This document shows positions 5,767-13,045 of a stretch of 23,779 nt of DNA, piece by piece (the first letter of the stretch is position 1; the number at the start of each line of letters is the position of its first letter). Origin of the DNA: a virus. Where the stretch lies: IMG/VR virus record IMGVR_UViG_3300047353_000504, positions 1 to 23,779 of that record; one strand, 5' to 3'. The notes below the pieces were generated by a model. That model did no database searches. It worked only from the letters and a program-made list of their open reading frames with translations, and had not been told where the DNA came from. Position numbers and translations under genes: made by a program.

Positions 5767-6801
5767 ATGCCTAACACAGAACGCACCAGAAAAGGTTTTG
5801 GCGATATCCTGGATCTCGAAAATCCACAGTTAAAGAACCTACCCAAGCCTAAGCAAAAAAACGCAACATTCATCAAGTTTTCTTTCCTTGATCTCGATAC
5901 CGTCGATGAAGAGGATGAGTATTATTGGAACCTTGCTGTCCGGGATGATCAGAACAATACCTCTCGGATTGAAGCAATGCAAGTTTCATATATTAACTAT
6001 GGATGGCTTTATAACGATTTCCCCCCTTGTATTGGTACTGACAATCGTCCTAGAGACGGTAGGACTCGTATCCTTGCAGCAAAGCGTGCTGGAGAGAGGT
6101 GGATTATTGTTGCTATCTTCTCATACGATGACAACGGTAGTCCAATCACTAGCTACATTTCCAATTCTCTTGCCTGTCAGCAGCGTCCTGCATCCACTGG
6201 GGTATGCATTAACGATTTTATTATGGCAGGGATTGCTTGTGTTAATGCTGGAGAATGCTTGCCAGAGAGATCTGCAGTAGAAGACCTCGTTTACAATGAA
6301 CTGCAAGCTGAGAGCTTCTTCTCTCCTCGTGGAGGTGCCATAACCAAGATTGTCAACAAAATCCTTGATGATGTCTTGGAAGAAGGTACATCTGGTGGAA
6401 TCACTGTTGTTAGGAGTCGTGAAGATTGGCAAACTTGGTTGGCAAAAGCCGGTTATGTAAAGGGAGATTATATTCTCCTATCGGTTGACAATCCAACTTA
6501 TGCTATGAGGGCATGGTGTCAGCACTTGCTTCCACACTTTTCTAAGAACAAGTCCACAGCAACCATCATCCTTTACACCAACGCTAAGACTGGTACTAAA
6601 GCTCGGAGGTATATTTCTGAATTTGCAGTAAACCTCCAGTATTACTACACATCTTCATTTGCTATGGTAAATAGGGCACAGTCTGCTGTAGAGATCAAAG
6701 TAGCTGATCCTGCACCATACACTATTGCTGGAGCGATCCCTCAGATCCATGACAATCACAACATTAATTCTTTTAAATTGGTAGATATCTCGGACTACTG
6801 A
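5767..6801 (+). CDS. ParB-like nuclease-domain protein
   Basis: The product (344 aa) contains a segment like the ParB/sulfiredoxin core near residues 95-120: IGTDNRPRDGRTRILAAKRA, then GERWIIVAIFSYDD, comparable to the G-x-R-R-hydrophobic-A-A plus aromatic/valine strand seen in ParB and related phage proteins. The N-terminal part (about 33-82) would set up the domain; the C-terminal half (GGITVVRSREDWQTWL onward) is unfamiliar. ParB-fold proteins include CTP-dependent DNA clamps and DNases, so a role in DNA transactions is plausible but not shown. It stands alone between two terminators behind its own strong promoter and a structured leader, unlike its operonic neighbours. AAAGAA before ATG 5767 is only a weak ribosome site. 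Confidence 0.6.
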   Translation: MPNTERTRKGFGDILDLENPQLKNLPKPKQKNATFIKFSFLDLDTVDEEDEYYWNLAVRDDQNNTSRIEAMQVSYINYGWLYNDFPPCIGTDNRPRDGRTRILAAKRAGERWIIVAIFSYDDNGSPITSYISNSLACQQRPASTGVCINDFIMAGIACVNAGECLPERSAVEDLVYNELQAESFFSPRGGAITKIVNKILDDVLEEGTSGGITVVRSREDWQTWLAKAGYVKGDYILLSVDNPTYAMRAWCQHLLPHFSKNKSTATIILYTNAKTGTKARRYISEFAVNLQYYYTSSFAMVNRAQSAVEIKVADPAPYTIAGAIPQIHDNHNINSFKLVDISDY

Positions 6802-6818
6802 TAACCGAATAAAAAATT

Positions 6819-6842
6819 ACGGGGTTCGCTACCCCGTTTTTT
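6819..6842 (+). terminator. Rho-independent terminator after the ParB-like gene
   Basis: ACGGGGT (6819-6825) and ACCCCGT (6831-6837) form a perfect 7-bp stem with loop TCGCT, followed by a run of six T (6837-6842). It lies 18 bases after the stop at 6801. Confidence 0.92.
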
Positions 6843-6852
6843 AATGTCGTCT

Positions 6853-6860
6853 AATAAATA
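6853..6860 (+). promoter_or_regulatory. Possible late promoter box AATAAATA before hsp20
   Basis: AATAAATA at 6853-6860 matches NATAAATA and sits just after a terminator, where hsp20 needs a promoter. The overlapping TCTAAT (6850-6855) could instead be a sigma-70 -10, but no good -35 is seen at the right distance. Confidence 0.42.
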
Positions 6861-6905
6861 TTGATGGATGCCTTCGGGGTCCACACAACATAAACTCGCT
6901 TTTAA

Positions 6906-6910
6906 AGGAG
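6906..6910 (+). promoter_or_regulatory. Strong Shine-Dalgarno of hsp20
   Basis: AGGAG (within AAAGGAG) lies six bases before ATG 6917. It is one of the few textbook ribosome sites in the window and suggests high translation of hsp20. Confidence 0.75.
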
Positions 6911-6916
6911 CTAAAA

Positions 6917-7351
6917 ATGACCGACCTTACTAAGTATGGTGCGTCTAACATTGACCAATTTTTGGATCGTGTTCATCGCAACAGCATTGGTATGAACGAA
7001 TACTTTGATCGTTTATACTCACTACATGAGACCACTACTAACTATCCTCCCTACAACCTAGTATCCATAAATTCTGTAGAGTCCAGGCTAGAGATCGCCC
7101 TGGCAGGGTTTAAAAAGGCAGAGTTGTTTGTCTACACACAGGATGGCAAACTCTTTGTAGAGGGTCAGAAAGAGGACAAGGAGACCGAGACTACCTATCA
7201 GCATAAGGGACTAGCACAGAGGTCCTTTACGAGGGTATGGACGCTCTCTGAGGATGTAGAAGTGAAGAGTGTAGAATTTGAGGATGGACTCCTTTCAATA
7301 TGTCTAGCTAGGATAGTTCCAGAGCATCATCAACGCAAGGATTGGTTCTAA
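6917..7351 (+). CDS. hsp20: Small heat shock protein Hsp20 (alpha-crystallin family)
   Basis: Small heat shock proteins are ATP-independent holdases that keep unfolding proteins soluble; they are near-universal in T4-like cyanophages, where virion-assembly or host-protein protection roles are suspected. The 144-aa product has the alpha-crystallin core: YPPYNLVSINSVESRLEIAL (about 46-66), LFVEGQKEDKETETTYQHK, then RSFTRVWTLSEDVEVKSVEF and EDGLLSICLARIVPE. In the last strand the usual G-x-L appears as DGLLSICL. The short C-terminal tail (HHQRKDWF) lacks a clear I-x-I anchor. It stands as a single-gene unit between terminators at 6819 and 7357. Confidence 0.93.
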   Translation: MTDLTKYGASNIDQFLDRVHRNSIGMNEYFDRLYSLHETTTNYPPYNLVSINSVESRLEIALAGFKKAELFVYTQDGKLFVEGQKEDKETETTYQHKGLAQRSFTRVWTLSEDVEVKSVEFEDGLLSICLARIVPEHHQRKDWF

Positions 7352-7356
7352 ATATC

Positions 7357-7381
7357 GGGGGGTTGTTCACCCCCCATTTTT
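7357..7381 (+). terminator. Rho-independent terminator after hsp20
   Basis: Six G plus T (7357-7363) pair with A plus six C (7369-7375) around loop TGTTC, followed by ATTTTT (7376-7381). It begins five bases after the hsp20 stop. Confidence 0.88.
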
Positions 7382-7391
7382 GTGGTATAAT
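7363..7391 (+). promoter_or_regulatory. Promoter for the small-protein/gp43 operon, overlapping the terminator
   Basis: A perfect -10, TATAAT (7386-7391), lies 17 bases after TTGTTC (7363-7368), a weak -35 matching only at TTG. As at 5584, the -35 position falls in the terminator loop. The start would be near 7398, giving a leader of about 16 bases to ATG 7414. Confidence 0.6.
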
Positions 7392-7413
7392 ACCAAGAGG
7401 TAAAAAGCATACT

Positions 7414-7728
7414 ATGTCTGTTAGAGTAGCCATTATCGGTAATGATCAAATCATTGCTGACATCAAAGAGTTGATTGATCCTGAAGACAAGGCTCGTCAA
7501 TATATGTTCAACAATCCATATCGTGTTATCATGCAACCCACCATGTTGCTGAGTGAAGATGCAGGAGAGACCGCAGAAAATACATCCCAAGTATCTCTTG
7601 CTACTTGGCAACCACTCACGCAAGAGACAACCTTTATTGTCAACCCAAACTCGGTTCAAACTATCTTTGAACCAGTTGCTGATCTCAAGTCAATGTACCT
7701 GGAGCTAATCGATAATGTCACAAATTAA
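7414..7728 (+). CDS. Hypothetical cyanophage protein (paralogue of the next gene), 104 aa
   Basis: No known domain is recognised. I use ATG 7414 (MSVRVAIIG) rather than an upstream in-frame start at 7342, because the latter lies inside hsp20 and would read through the terminator and promoter. AGAGG (7396-7400) is a possible ribosome site, though at 13 bases it is rather far. The product appears to share its design with the downstream protein: an N-terminal strand (VRVAIIG), NPYRVIMQ near the middle, a T-W pair, then FIVNPNSVQ and a final helix ending YLELI. It is probably the first gene of the unit leading into gp43. Function unknown. Confidence 0.75.
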   Translation: MSVRVAIIGNDQIIADIKELIDPEDKARQYMFNNPYRVIMQPTMLLSEDAGETAENTSQVSLATWQPLTQETTFIVNPNSVQTIFEPVADLKSMYLELIDNVTN

Positions 7729-8005
7729 AGTCATTGTATTTAAAGAAGACTACAAGTGTATTATCGCTGGAATTGAGGAAGTTGGTGCTGACATTGGTGA
7801 GCCTGACTGTGAATTAGAAAACCCTTATGAGTTTGTAATTCAAGATGACGATTTTGATGGAGACTACAAGGATCGTTTGACACCTTGGAAAGTGCTGAAT
7901 ATTTCCTCCGATAAGAAGTGTAGAATTCAAAGCGATACTATTCTAACTCTAGTTAACCCAGAGACATTTATTCTCGAAGCATACACCGAACTTACCAGTG
8001 AATGA
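7715..8005 (+). CDS. Hypothetical cyanophage protein (paralogue of the previous gene), 96 aa
   Basis: This acidic 96-aa protein is unrecognised as to function. Its ATG at 7715 overlaps the upstream gene by 14 bases, with GGAG (7701-7704) as ribosome site. Its end overlaps the gp43 start by four bases (ATGA at 8002), so it should be co-translated with the polymerase. Corresponding blocks with the preceding protein are IKVIVF/VRVAII, NPYEFVIQ/NPYRVIMQ, TPWKVL/ATWQPL, LTLVNPETFI/TFIVNPNSVQ and a terminal helix ending TEL/LEL. Tandem duplication followed by divergence is the likely explanation. Confidence 0.78.
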   Translation: MSQIKVIVFKEDYKCIIAGIEEVGADIGEPDCELENPYEFVIQDDDFDGDYKDRLTPWKVLNISSDKKCRIQSDTILTLVNPETFILEAYTELTSE

Positions 8006-9423
8006 AATTTTACACTAATGTACAAATGATCGGGGACCAGTTCCTCGTTCGTGCTTATGATAATGGTGAGTACATTCAGTTTCGTGAAAAATACAAACCC
8101 ACATTATTTGTTCCTGCCAAAAAGAAAACATACCATAAAACTCTCGATGGTGATTATGTCGAACCAATTAAACCTGGTTTCGTCTCTGACTGTAGGGAGT
8201 TTTTAAAAAGCTATGGTGAGATAGACAACTTTAAGGTCTATGGTAATGAAAGGTATATCTATCAGTATATTTCTGATAAGTATCCTCAAGATGAAATTAA
8301 ATTTGACGCTAGTAAGATTCGTCTTATTACTGTTGACATTGAAACTCGTGCTGAAAATGGATTTCCTGATGTTGAAGCAGCAGACCAAGAGATTCTGCTG
8401 ATTACAATCCAGGATTATAATACAAAGGAGATCACAACTTGGGGGCAAGGTCCATTTAAGATCAAGCAAGATAATGTTCGCTATATTCAATTCAATAACG
8501 AGCGAGATCTTCTAAGTTCTTTCATCAACTGGTGGATGGAAAATACACCTGATGTTGTTACCGGTTGGAATATTCAGCTTTTCGATATTCCATTTATTGC
8601 AAAGCGTATTGATCGTGTTCTTGGAGAGAAGATTGCTAAAAGGTTATCTCCTTGGGGATTAGTATCGCAAAAAGAAGTTTATATTAAGGGTCGTAGACAA
8701 GTCTTCTATGATATTGGTGGTATTACTCAGTTAGATTATCTTGATCTGTATAAGAAATTTACTTATACTAATCAGGAATCATATCGTCTTGATCATATTG
8801 CTAATGTAGAACTCGGTCAGAAAAAACTTGACCACTCTGAGTATGATACCTTTAAAGATTTCTATACACATGGTTGGCAGAAATTTGTAGAATACAACAT
8901 TATCGATGTCGAGCTCGTAGACCGTCTTGAGGACAAGATGAAGTTGATCGAGCTAGCATTAACTATGGCATATGATGCCAAGGTAAATTATAATGATGTC
9001 TTCTATCAGGTAAGGATGTGGGATACTATAATCTACAACTACCTGAAGAAAAAAGGTATTGTTATTCCTCCCAAAGAAAAAACTGATAAGGATGAAAAGT
9101 ATGCAGGTGCATATGTTAAGGAACCGATTCCGGGAGTTTATGATTGGGTTGTGTCTTTTGACCTTAACTCTCTTTACCCTCACCTTATTATGCAGTACAA
9201 CATCTCTCCAGAGACCCTCCTCGACGAGAAACATCCAACAGCAACTGTTGATAAAATTCTTAATGAGGAAATAAACTTTGAGTTGTATAAGGACAATGCC
9301 GTCTGTGCAAACGGTGCTATGTTCCGTAAAAATAAGAAGGGATTTTTGCCAGAGTTGATGGAGAAGATGTATGGTGAGCGGGTCATCTTTAAAAAGCGTA
9401 TGCTCAAAGCCAAGCAGGAGTAA
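8002..9423 (+). CDS. gp43: DNA polymerase gp43, N-terminal part (exonuclease and start of palm), ends at an in-frame TAA
   Basis: This is the B-family replicative polymerase of the phage. The part holds the 3'-5' exonuclease: exo I VDIET with D112 and E114 (the same numbers as T4), exo II GWNIQLFDIPF (D195), exo III YNIIDVELVD (Y298, D302). Polymerase motif A, FDLNSLYPHL, has its catalytic Asp near 387. The frame stops at TAA 9421-9423 after KKRMLKAKQE, inside the fingers region. Polymerase sequence resumes at once in the same frame at 9424, so this is a nonsense codon in an otherwise intact gene. Adding the stop codon and the tail gives about 831 codons, a normal size for a cyanophage gp43. 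Alone, this fragment has proofreading motifs but no motif B or C and could not polymerise. Confidence 0.93.
   Translation: MKFYTNVQMIGDQFLVRAYDNGEYIQFREKYKPTLFVPAKKKTYHKTLDGDYVEPIKPGFVSDCREFLKSYGEIDNFKVYGNERYIYQYISDKYPQDEIKFDASKIRLITVDIETRAENGFPDVEAADQEILLITIQDYNTKEITTWGQGPFKIKQDNVRYIQFNNERDLLSSFINWWMENTPDVVTGWNIQLFDIPFIAKRIDRVLGEKIAKRLSPWGLVSQKEVYIKGRRQVFYDIGGITQLDYLDLYKKFTYTNQESYRLDHIANVELGQKKLDHSEYDTFKDFYTHGWQKFVEYNIIDVELVDRLEDKMKLIELALTMAYDAKVNYNDVFYQVRMWDTIIYNYLKKKGIVIPPKEKTDKDEKYAGAYVKEPIPGVYDWVVSFDLNSLYPHLIMQYNISPETLLDEKHPTATVDKILNEEINFELYKDNAVCANGAMFRKNKKGFLPELMEKMYGERVIFKKRMLKAKQE
9421..9423 (+). other. In-frame ochre codon interrupting gp43
   Basis: TAA occupies what should be a sense codon between AAGCAGGAG and GAGAAGACGCCT. 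A single base change from TAT or TAC (Tyr) would restore the frame and give KQEYEKTPTEAL, which suits this position. No inserted DNA, intron boundary or homing endonuclease lies here. Confidence 0.9.
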
Positions 9424-9480
9424 GAGAAGACGCCTACTGAAGCACTTAAAAAGGAAATCGCTAGATGTAACAACATTCAA

Positions 9481-10497
9481 ATGGCGAAGAAGATTTCTCT
9501 TAACTCTGCTTATGGTGCTATTGGTAATCAATATTTCAGGTACTTCAAATTAGCGAACGCAGAAGCTATTACTCTGTCTGGTCAGGTCTCTATTCGCTGG
9601 ATTGAGACCAAGATGAATCAGTATCTAAATAAACTTTTGTCTACAGATGGTGAAGACTATGTTATCGCATCTGACACCGACTCAATTTATCTTAATCTCG
9701 GACCTCTTGTTACTAAATTTCTTGGTAATAAGTCTGGCGATAAAGCAGCAGTTGTGGCGTTACTTGACAAGATCTGTCAAGACAAGCTGGAGCCATACAT
9801 CGATAAGTCGTATGAAAATCTGGCGAATTATGTCTCAGCATACGAACAAAAAATGCAAATGAAGCGGGAGAATATCGCTGATCGCGGTATCTGGACTGCT
9901 AAGAAGAGATATATTCTAAATGTATGGAACAGTGAGGGCGTTCAGTACTCTGAACCAAAATTAAAAGTGATGGGTATCGAGGCTGTCAAGTCATCGACAC
10001 CTGCACCCTGCCGTCAAATGCTTAAAGATTCTTTTAAGATTATGATGTCAGGATCAGAAGATAATATGATAGACTACATAGATGACTGCCGTAAGAAATT
10101 CAAGCAACTAACTCCAGAGGACATTTCTTTTCCAAGATCTGTCAGTGATGTTGCAAAATATAAATCCTCTTCGGACATTTATTCTAAGGGAACACCAATC
10201 CACTGTCGTGGAGCTCTTCTATACAATCATTATATTAAGAAAGCGAATCTCACTAACAAGTATTCGCTCATTCAAAATGGTGAAAAGATTAAATTCTGCT
10301 ATTTGAAGAAACCGAATATCATTCATGAGAATGTTATTTCATTCATTCAAGATTTTCCCAAGGAATTAAATATTACTAGATATGTTGACTACGATCTTCA
10401 ATTTAGCAAGGCATTCTTAGAACCTTTGAGGACAATTCTAGATGCTATTGGGTGGTCTGTAGAAAAAACTGCAACTTTAGAGGACTTCTTCTCATGA
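9481..10497 (+). CDS. gp43: DNA polymerase gp43, C-terminal part (fingers, palm, thumb)
   Basis: The fragment holds motif B, KKISLNSAYGAIGN (residues 3-16), motif C, SDTDSIYL with the catalytic pair D65 and D67, and then the thumb. The frame is open back to 9424; 9481 is simply the first ATG after the stop. The 19 codons lost by starting there (EKTPTEALKKEIARCNN and on) belong to the fingers. No Shine-Dalgarno precedes 9481 (the upstream bases are GTAACAACATTCAA), so independent initiation looks poor. Either readthrough, complementing fragments or a sequence error must explain the split. The end overlaps the next ATG (ATGA at 10494). Confidence 0.92.
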   Translation: MAKKISLNSAYGAIGNQYFRYFKLANAEAITLSGQVSIRWIETKMNQYLNKLLSTDGEDYVIASDTDSIYLNLGPLVTKFLGNKSGDKAAVVALLDKICQDKLEPYIDKSYENLANYVSAYEQKMQMKRENIADRGIWTAKKRYILNVWNSEGVQYSEPKLKVMGIEAVKSSTPAPCRQMLKDSFKIMMSGSEDNMIDYIDDCRKKFKQLTPEDISFPRSVSDVAKYKSSSDIYSKGTPIHCRGALLYNHYIKKANLTNKYSLIQNGEKIKFCYLKKPNIIHENVISFIQDFPKELNITRYVDYDLQFSKAFLEPLRTILDAIGWSVEKTATLEDFFS

Positions 10498-10661
10498 ACG
10501 ATCAAGAAAAGTGGAATAGAGGACTTGATCTTTTTATTGAGTCCGTTCATAAGCCAGATCAAGAACTTAGATCCTGTGCTCATAACCAAAAATGCTTTAA
10601 TGAATTGCTGTCAGTGCGTGAAAATGTGCTAGAATACTTGAAAACATTGAGATGGAGTTGA
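10494..10661 (+). CDS. Small hypothetical protein between gp43 and uvsX, 55 aa
   Basis: The ATG at 10494 overlaps the gp43 stop (ATGA), and the TGA at 10659-10661 abuts the uvsX ATG at 10662. An in-frame start upstream at 10452 lies inside gp43 and was not used. The 55-aa product is polar and mostly helical in appearance (EKWNRGLDLFIESVH, LLSVRENVLEYLKTL) with two cysteines. No domain recognised. Its snug fit between core replication genes argues that it is translated. Confidence 0.65.
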   Translation: MNDQEKWNRGLDLFIESVHKPDQELRSCAHNQKCFNELLSVRENVLEYLKTLRWS

Positions 10662-11666
10662 ATGGATTTTCTTAAAGAGATTGTAAAAGAGATTGGAGAT
10701 GACTATACTCAACTGGCAAAAGATATTGACGACACTGAAACTTATGTGGACACAGGTTCGTACATTTTTAACGGACTCGTTTCAGGTAGTATATTTGGTG
10801 GTTGTTCTGGGAATAAGATTACTGCCATTGCTGGGGAGTCTAGCACTGGCAAAACTTTCTTTAGCCTCGCCGTCGTTCAAAATTTCCTTAACGCTAATCC
10901 TGACGGTTATTGTCTCTACTTTGACACTGAGGCAGCAATTAATAAGTCTCTTCTGGAGAGCCGTGGACTACCTCTTGATCGCTTGGTAGTTGTCAATGTT
11001 GTAACTATCGAAGAGTTTCGTAGTAAAGCATTGAAAGCAGTTGATTTGTATCTAAAGAAACCCGAAGGAGAGCGCAAACCATGTATGTTTGTATTAGATT
11101 CTCTTGGCATGCTCTCAACTGAGAAAGAGATCCGTGATGCTCTTGACGAGAAGCAGGTTCGTGATATGACAAAATCACAACTGGTCAAAGGTGCCTTCAG
11201 GATGTTGACATTGAAGTTGGGACAGGCTAAAATACCTATGATCGTTACCAATCACACTTACGATGTCATCGGCGCATATGTACCTACAAAAGAAATGGGA
11301 GGAGGTAGTGGGCTCAAGTACGCTGCATCCACCATCATTTATTTGTCCAAGAAAAAAGAAAAAGATGGCACCGATGTCGTTGGAAACCTTATCAAGGCAA
11401 AGACTGCTAAGTCTCGTCTGAGTAAGGAGAACAAGGATGTCACTATTCGTTTATACTATGATGAGCGTGGACTTGATCGTCATTATGGATTGCTTGAATT
11501 AGGAGAACTTGGGGGTCTCTGGAAGAATGTTGCGGGTCGTTATGAGATTGATGGTAAGAAAGTCTATGCCAAGCAAGTCTACAAGGAACCTGAAAAGTAT
11601 TTTACTGAAGAAGTAATGCAACAACTTGACGAGATTGCTCGCAAAGAATTTAGCTATGGCGAATGA
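10662..11666 (+). CDS. uvsX: UvsX RecA-like recombinase
   Basis: UvsX forms filaments on single-stranded DNA and drives strand exchange for recombination-dependent replication and repair. The 334-aa protein has Walker A GESSTGKT (residues 58-65), Walker B-like CMFVLDSLGML, the DNA-binding loop region near KSQLVKGAFR, and PMIVTNHTYDVIG, followed by GGGSGLKYAASTI, all in the order seen in T4 UvsX. It directly abuts the 55-aa ORF, and its stop overlaps the gp41 ATG (ATGA at 11663). Clustering with gp43 and gp41 matches T4-like cyanophage synteny. Confidence 0.95.
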   Translation: MDFLKEIVKEIGDDYTQLAKDIDDTETYVDTGSYIFNGLVSGSIFGGCSGNKITAIAGESSTGKTFFSLAVVQNFLNANPDGYCLYFDTEAAINKSLLESRGLPLDRLVVVNVVTIEEFRSKALKAVDLYLKKPEGERKPCMFVLDSLGMLSTEKEIRDALDEKQVRDMTKSQLVKGAFRMLTLKLGQAKIPMIVTNHTYDVIGAYVPTKEMGGGSGLKYAASTIIYLSKKKEKDGTDVVGNLIKAKTAKSRLSKENKDVTIRLYYDERGLDRHYGLLELGELGGLWKNVAGRYEIDGKKVYAKQVYKEPEKYFTEEVMQQLDEIARKEFSYGE

Positions 11667-13045
11667 TGAGTGACCGCATTGAATTGACTATTCTGAGGAA
11701 CCTCATCCATGATGAAGAGTTTCTCAGAAAGGTTCTTCCTTTTATAGAACCTGATTATTATGATGATCGTGCTGAAAAAATTATTTTTGAGGAGATAAGT
11801 TCTTTTGTAAATGAGTATGATAAGATTCTCACTCCAGAGATTCTTAGTATTGAGGTTCAGAATCGTGATGATCTTTCTGAACAGGAATGCAGAGATACCT
11901 TAAATTTGGTTGAGGTTCTAACTCAAAGCGATACTCATACTCAGTGGTTACTTGATGCTACTGAGAAGTGGTGTCGCGACCGTGCAATCTATTTGGCTCT
12001 GATGGAGTCCATTCAAATTGCTGACGGGCAAGATTCTAAAAAGACTAGAGATGCTATTCCCAGTATCTTGTCGGATGCTCTTGCAGTCTCTTTTGATAAT
12101 CATATCGGACATGATTATCTTGCGGACTATGAGGAACGCTACGAATCATACCATCGTAAAGAAAATAAGATTCCATTTGATCTCGAATACTTTAATAAAA
12201 TCACAAAAGGTGGTCTACCTAATAAAACACTTACTATTGGTTTAGCTGGTACTGGTGTTGGTAAGTCTCTCTTTATGTGTCATGTTGCAAGTTCTGTACT
12301 TCTTCAGGGAAAGAATGTCCTTTACATAACTATGGAGATGTCCGAGGAAAAGATTGCTGAGAGAATCGACGCCAATCTTCTTGATGTTAACATTAGAGAT
12401 TTGAGTGAGTTGCCTCGTCATCTTTTCGAGACAAAAGTATCTAAGGTTGCTGCAAAAACTCAGGGAACTCTTATAATTAAAGAATATCCAACAGCAAGTG
12501 CCCATAGTGGCCATTTTAAATCTCTTCTCAACGATCTGGCACTTAAGAAATCTTTTCGCCCTGATATTATTTTCATTGACTACCTTAATATTTGTGCTTC
12601 CGCTAGGTATCGCGGAGCAGTCGGTGTCAATTCTTATAGCTATATCAAGGCTATTGCTGAAGAACTTAGAGGATTGGCTGTCGAAGCCCAGGTCCCTATC
12701 GTTTCTGCCACCCAGACCACTCGTTCTGGTTATAGTAGCAGTGATGTTGACATTACTGACACTAGTGAGTCCTTTGGTCTCCCTGCTACTGCTGATCTTA
12801 TGTTTGCCCTTATTTCATCTGAAGATCTTGAAGGACTCGGGCAGATCATGGTGAAGCAATTGAAGAATAGATACGGTGATCCAACAATGAATAAGAGGTT
12901 TGTGGTAGGAATAGATCGCGCTAAGATGAGGTTATACGATTGTGAACAATCGGATGGTGGATCTCTACTTGGTTCTGGAGATGAAAACAATGTAGCTGAT
13001 TCTTTTACAAAAGAGAATAAGTTTGAGGGATTTAAATTTGATTAA
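11663..13045 (+). CDS. gp41: Replicative DNA helicase gp41 (DnaB family)
   Basis: This hexameric 5'-3' helicase unwinds the fork and works with primase gp61. The N-terminal domain (about 1-150) is helical. The RecA-like motor follows, with Walker A GLAGTGVGKS (193-202), then NVLYITMEMSEEKIAERIDA (the DnaB H1a-like segment), Walker B DIIFIDYLNIC, and PIVSATQTTRSG (motif H3). At 460 aa it is close to T4 gp41 (475 aa). Two ATGs in a row (11663 and 11666) make the exact start uncertain by one codon. The acidic tail (GSGDENNVADSF) is a possible interaction region. The 3' end overlaps the next gene. Confidence 0.95.
   Translation: MMSDRIELTILRNLIHDEEFLRKVLPFIEPDYYDDRAEKIIFEEISSFVNEYDKILTPEILSIEVQNRDDLSEQECRDTLNLVEVLTQSDTHTQWLLDATEKWCRDRAIYLALMESIQIADGQDSKKTRDAIPSILSDALAVSFDNHIGHDYLADYEERYESYHRKENKIPFDLEYFNKITKGGLPNKTLTIGLAGTGVGKSLFMCHVASSVLLQGKNVLYITMEMSEEKIAERIDANLLDVNIRDLSELPRHLFETKVSKVAAKTQGTLIIKEYPTASAHSGHFKSLLNDLALKKSFRPDIIFIDYLNICASARYRGAVGVNSYSYIKAIAEELRGLAVEAQVPIVSATQTTRSGYSSSDVDITDTSESFGLPATADLMFALISSEDLEGLGQIMVKQLKNRYGDPTMNKRFVVGIDRAKMRLYDCEQSDGGSLLGSGDENNVADSFTKENKFEGFKFD
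13025..13030 (+). promoter_or_regulatory. Shine-Dalgarno that sets the TTG start at 13038
   Basis: GAGGGA inside the end of gp41 lies seven bases before TTG 13038. It supports that TTG over the earlier TTG at 13023, which this site partly overlaps. Confidence 0.6.

Noticed and set aside
7342-7413. N-terminal extension of the 104-aa protein from 7342
   Set aside because: It would start inside hsp20 and translate the terminator and promoter; ATG 7414 fits the promoter and the length of the paralogue.
9421-9423. Reassignment of TAA to an amino acid in this phage
   Set aside because: Many intact genes here end in TAA at sensible places (for example 358-360, 5513-5515, 7349-7351 and the gp41 end at 13045), so TAA works as a stop.
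9421-9481. Intron, intein or homing-endonuclease insertion splitting gp43
   Set aside because: No extra sequence is present; polymerase residues continue directly on both sides of the stop in one frame.
9180-9531. Minus-strand open frames under gp43
   Set aside because: They lie fully inside the polymerase on the opposite strand, show no recognisable protein features, and every supported gene in the window is on the plus strand.
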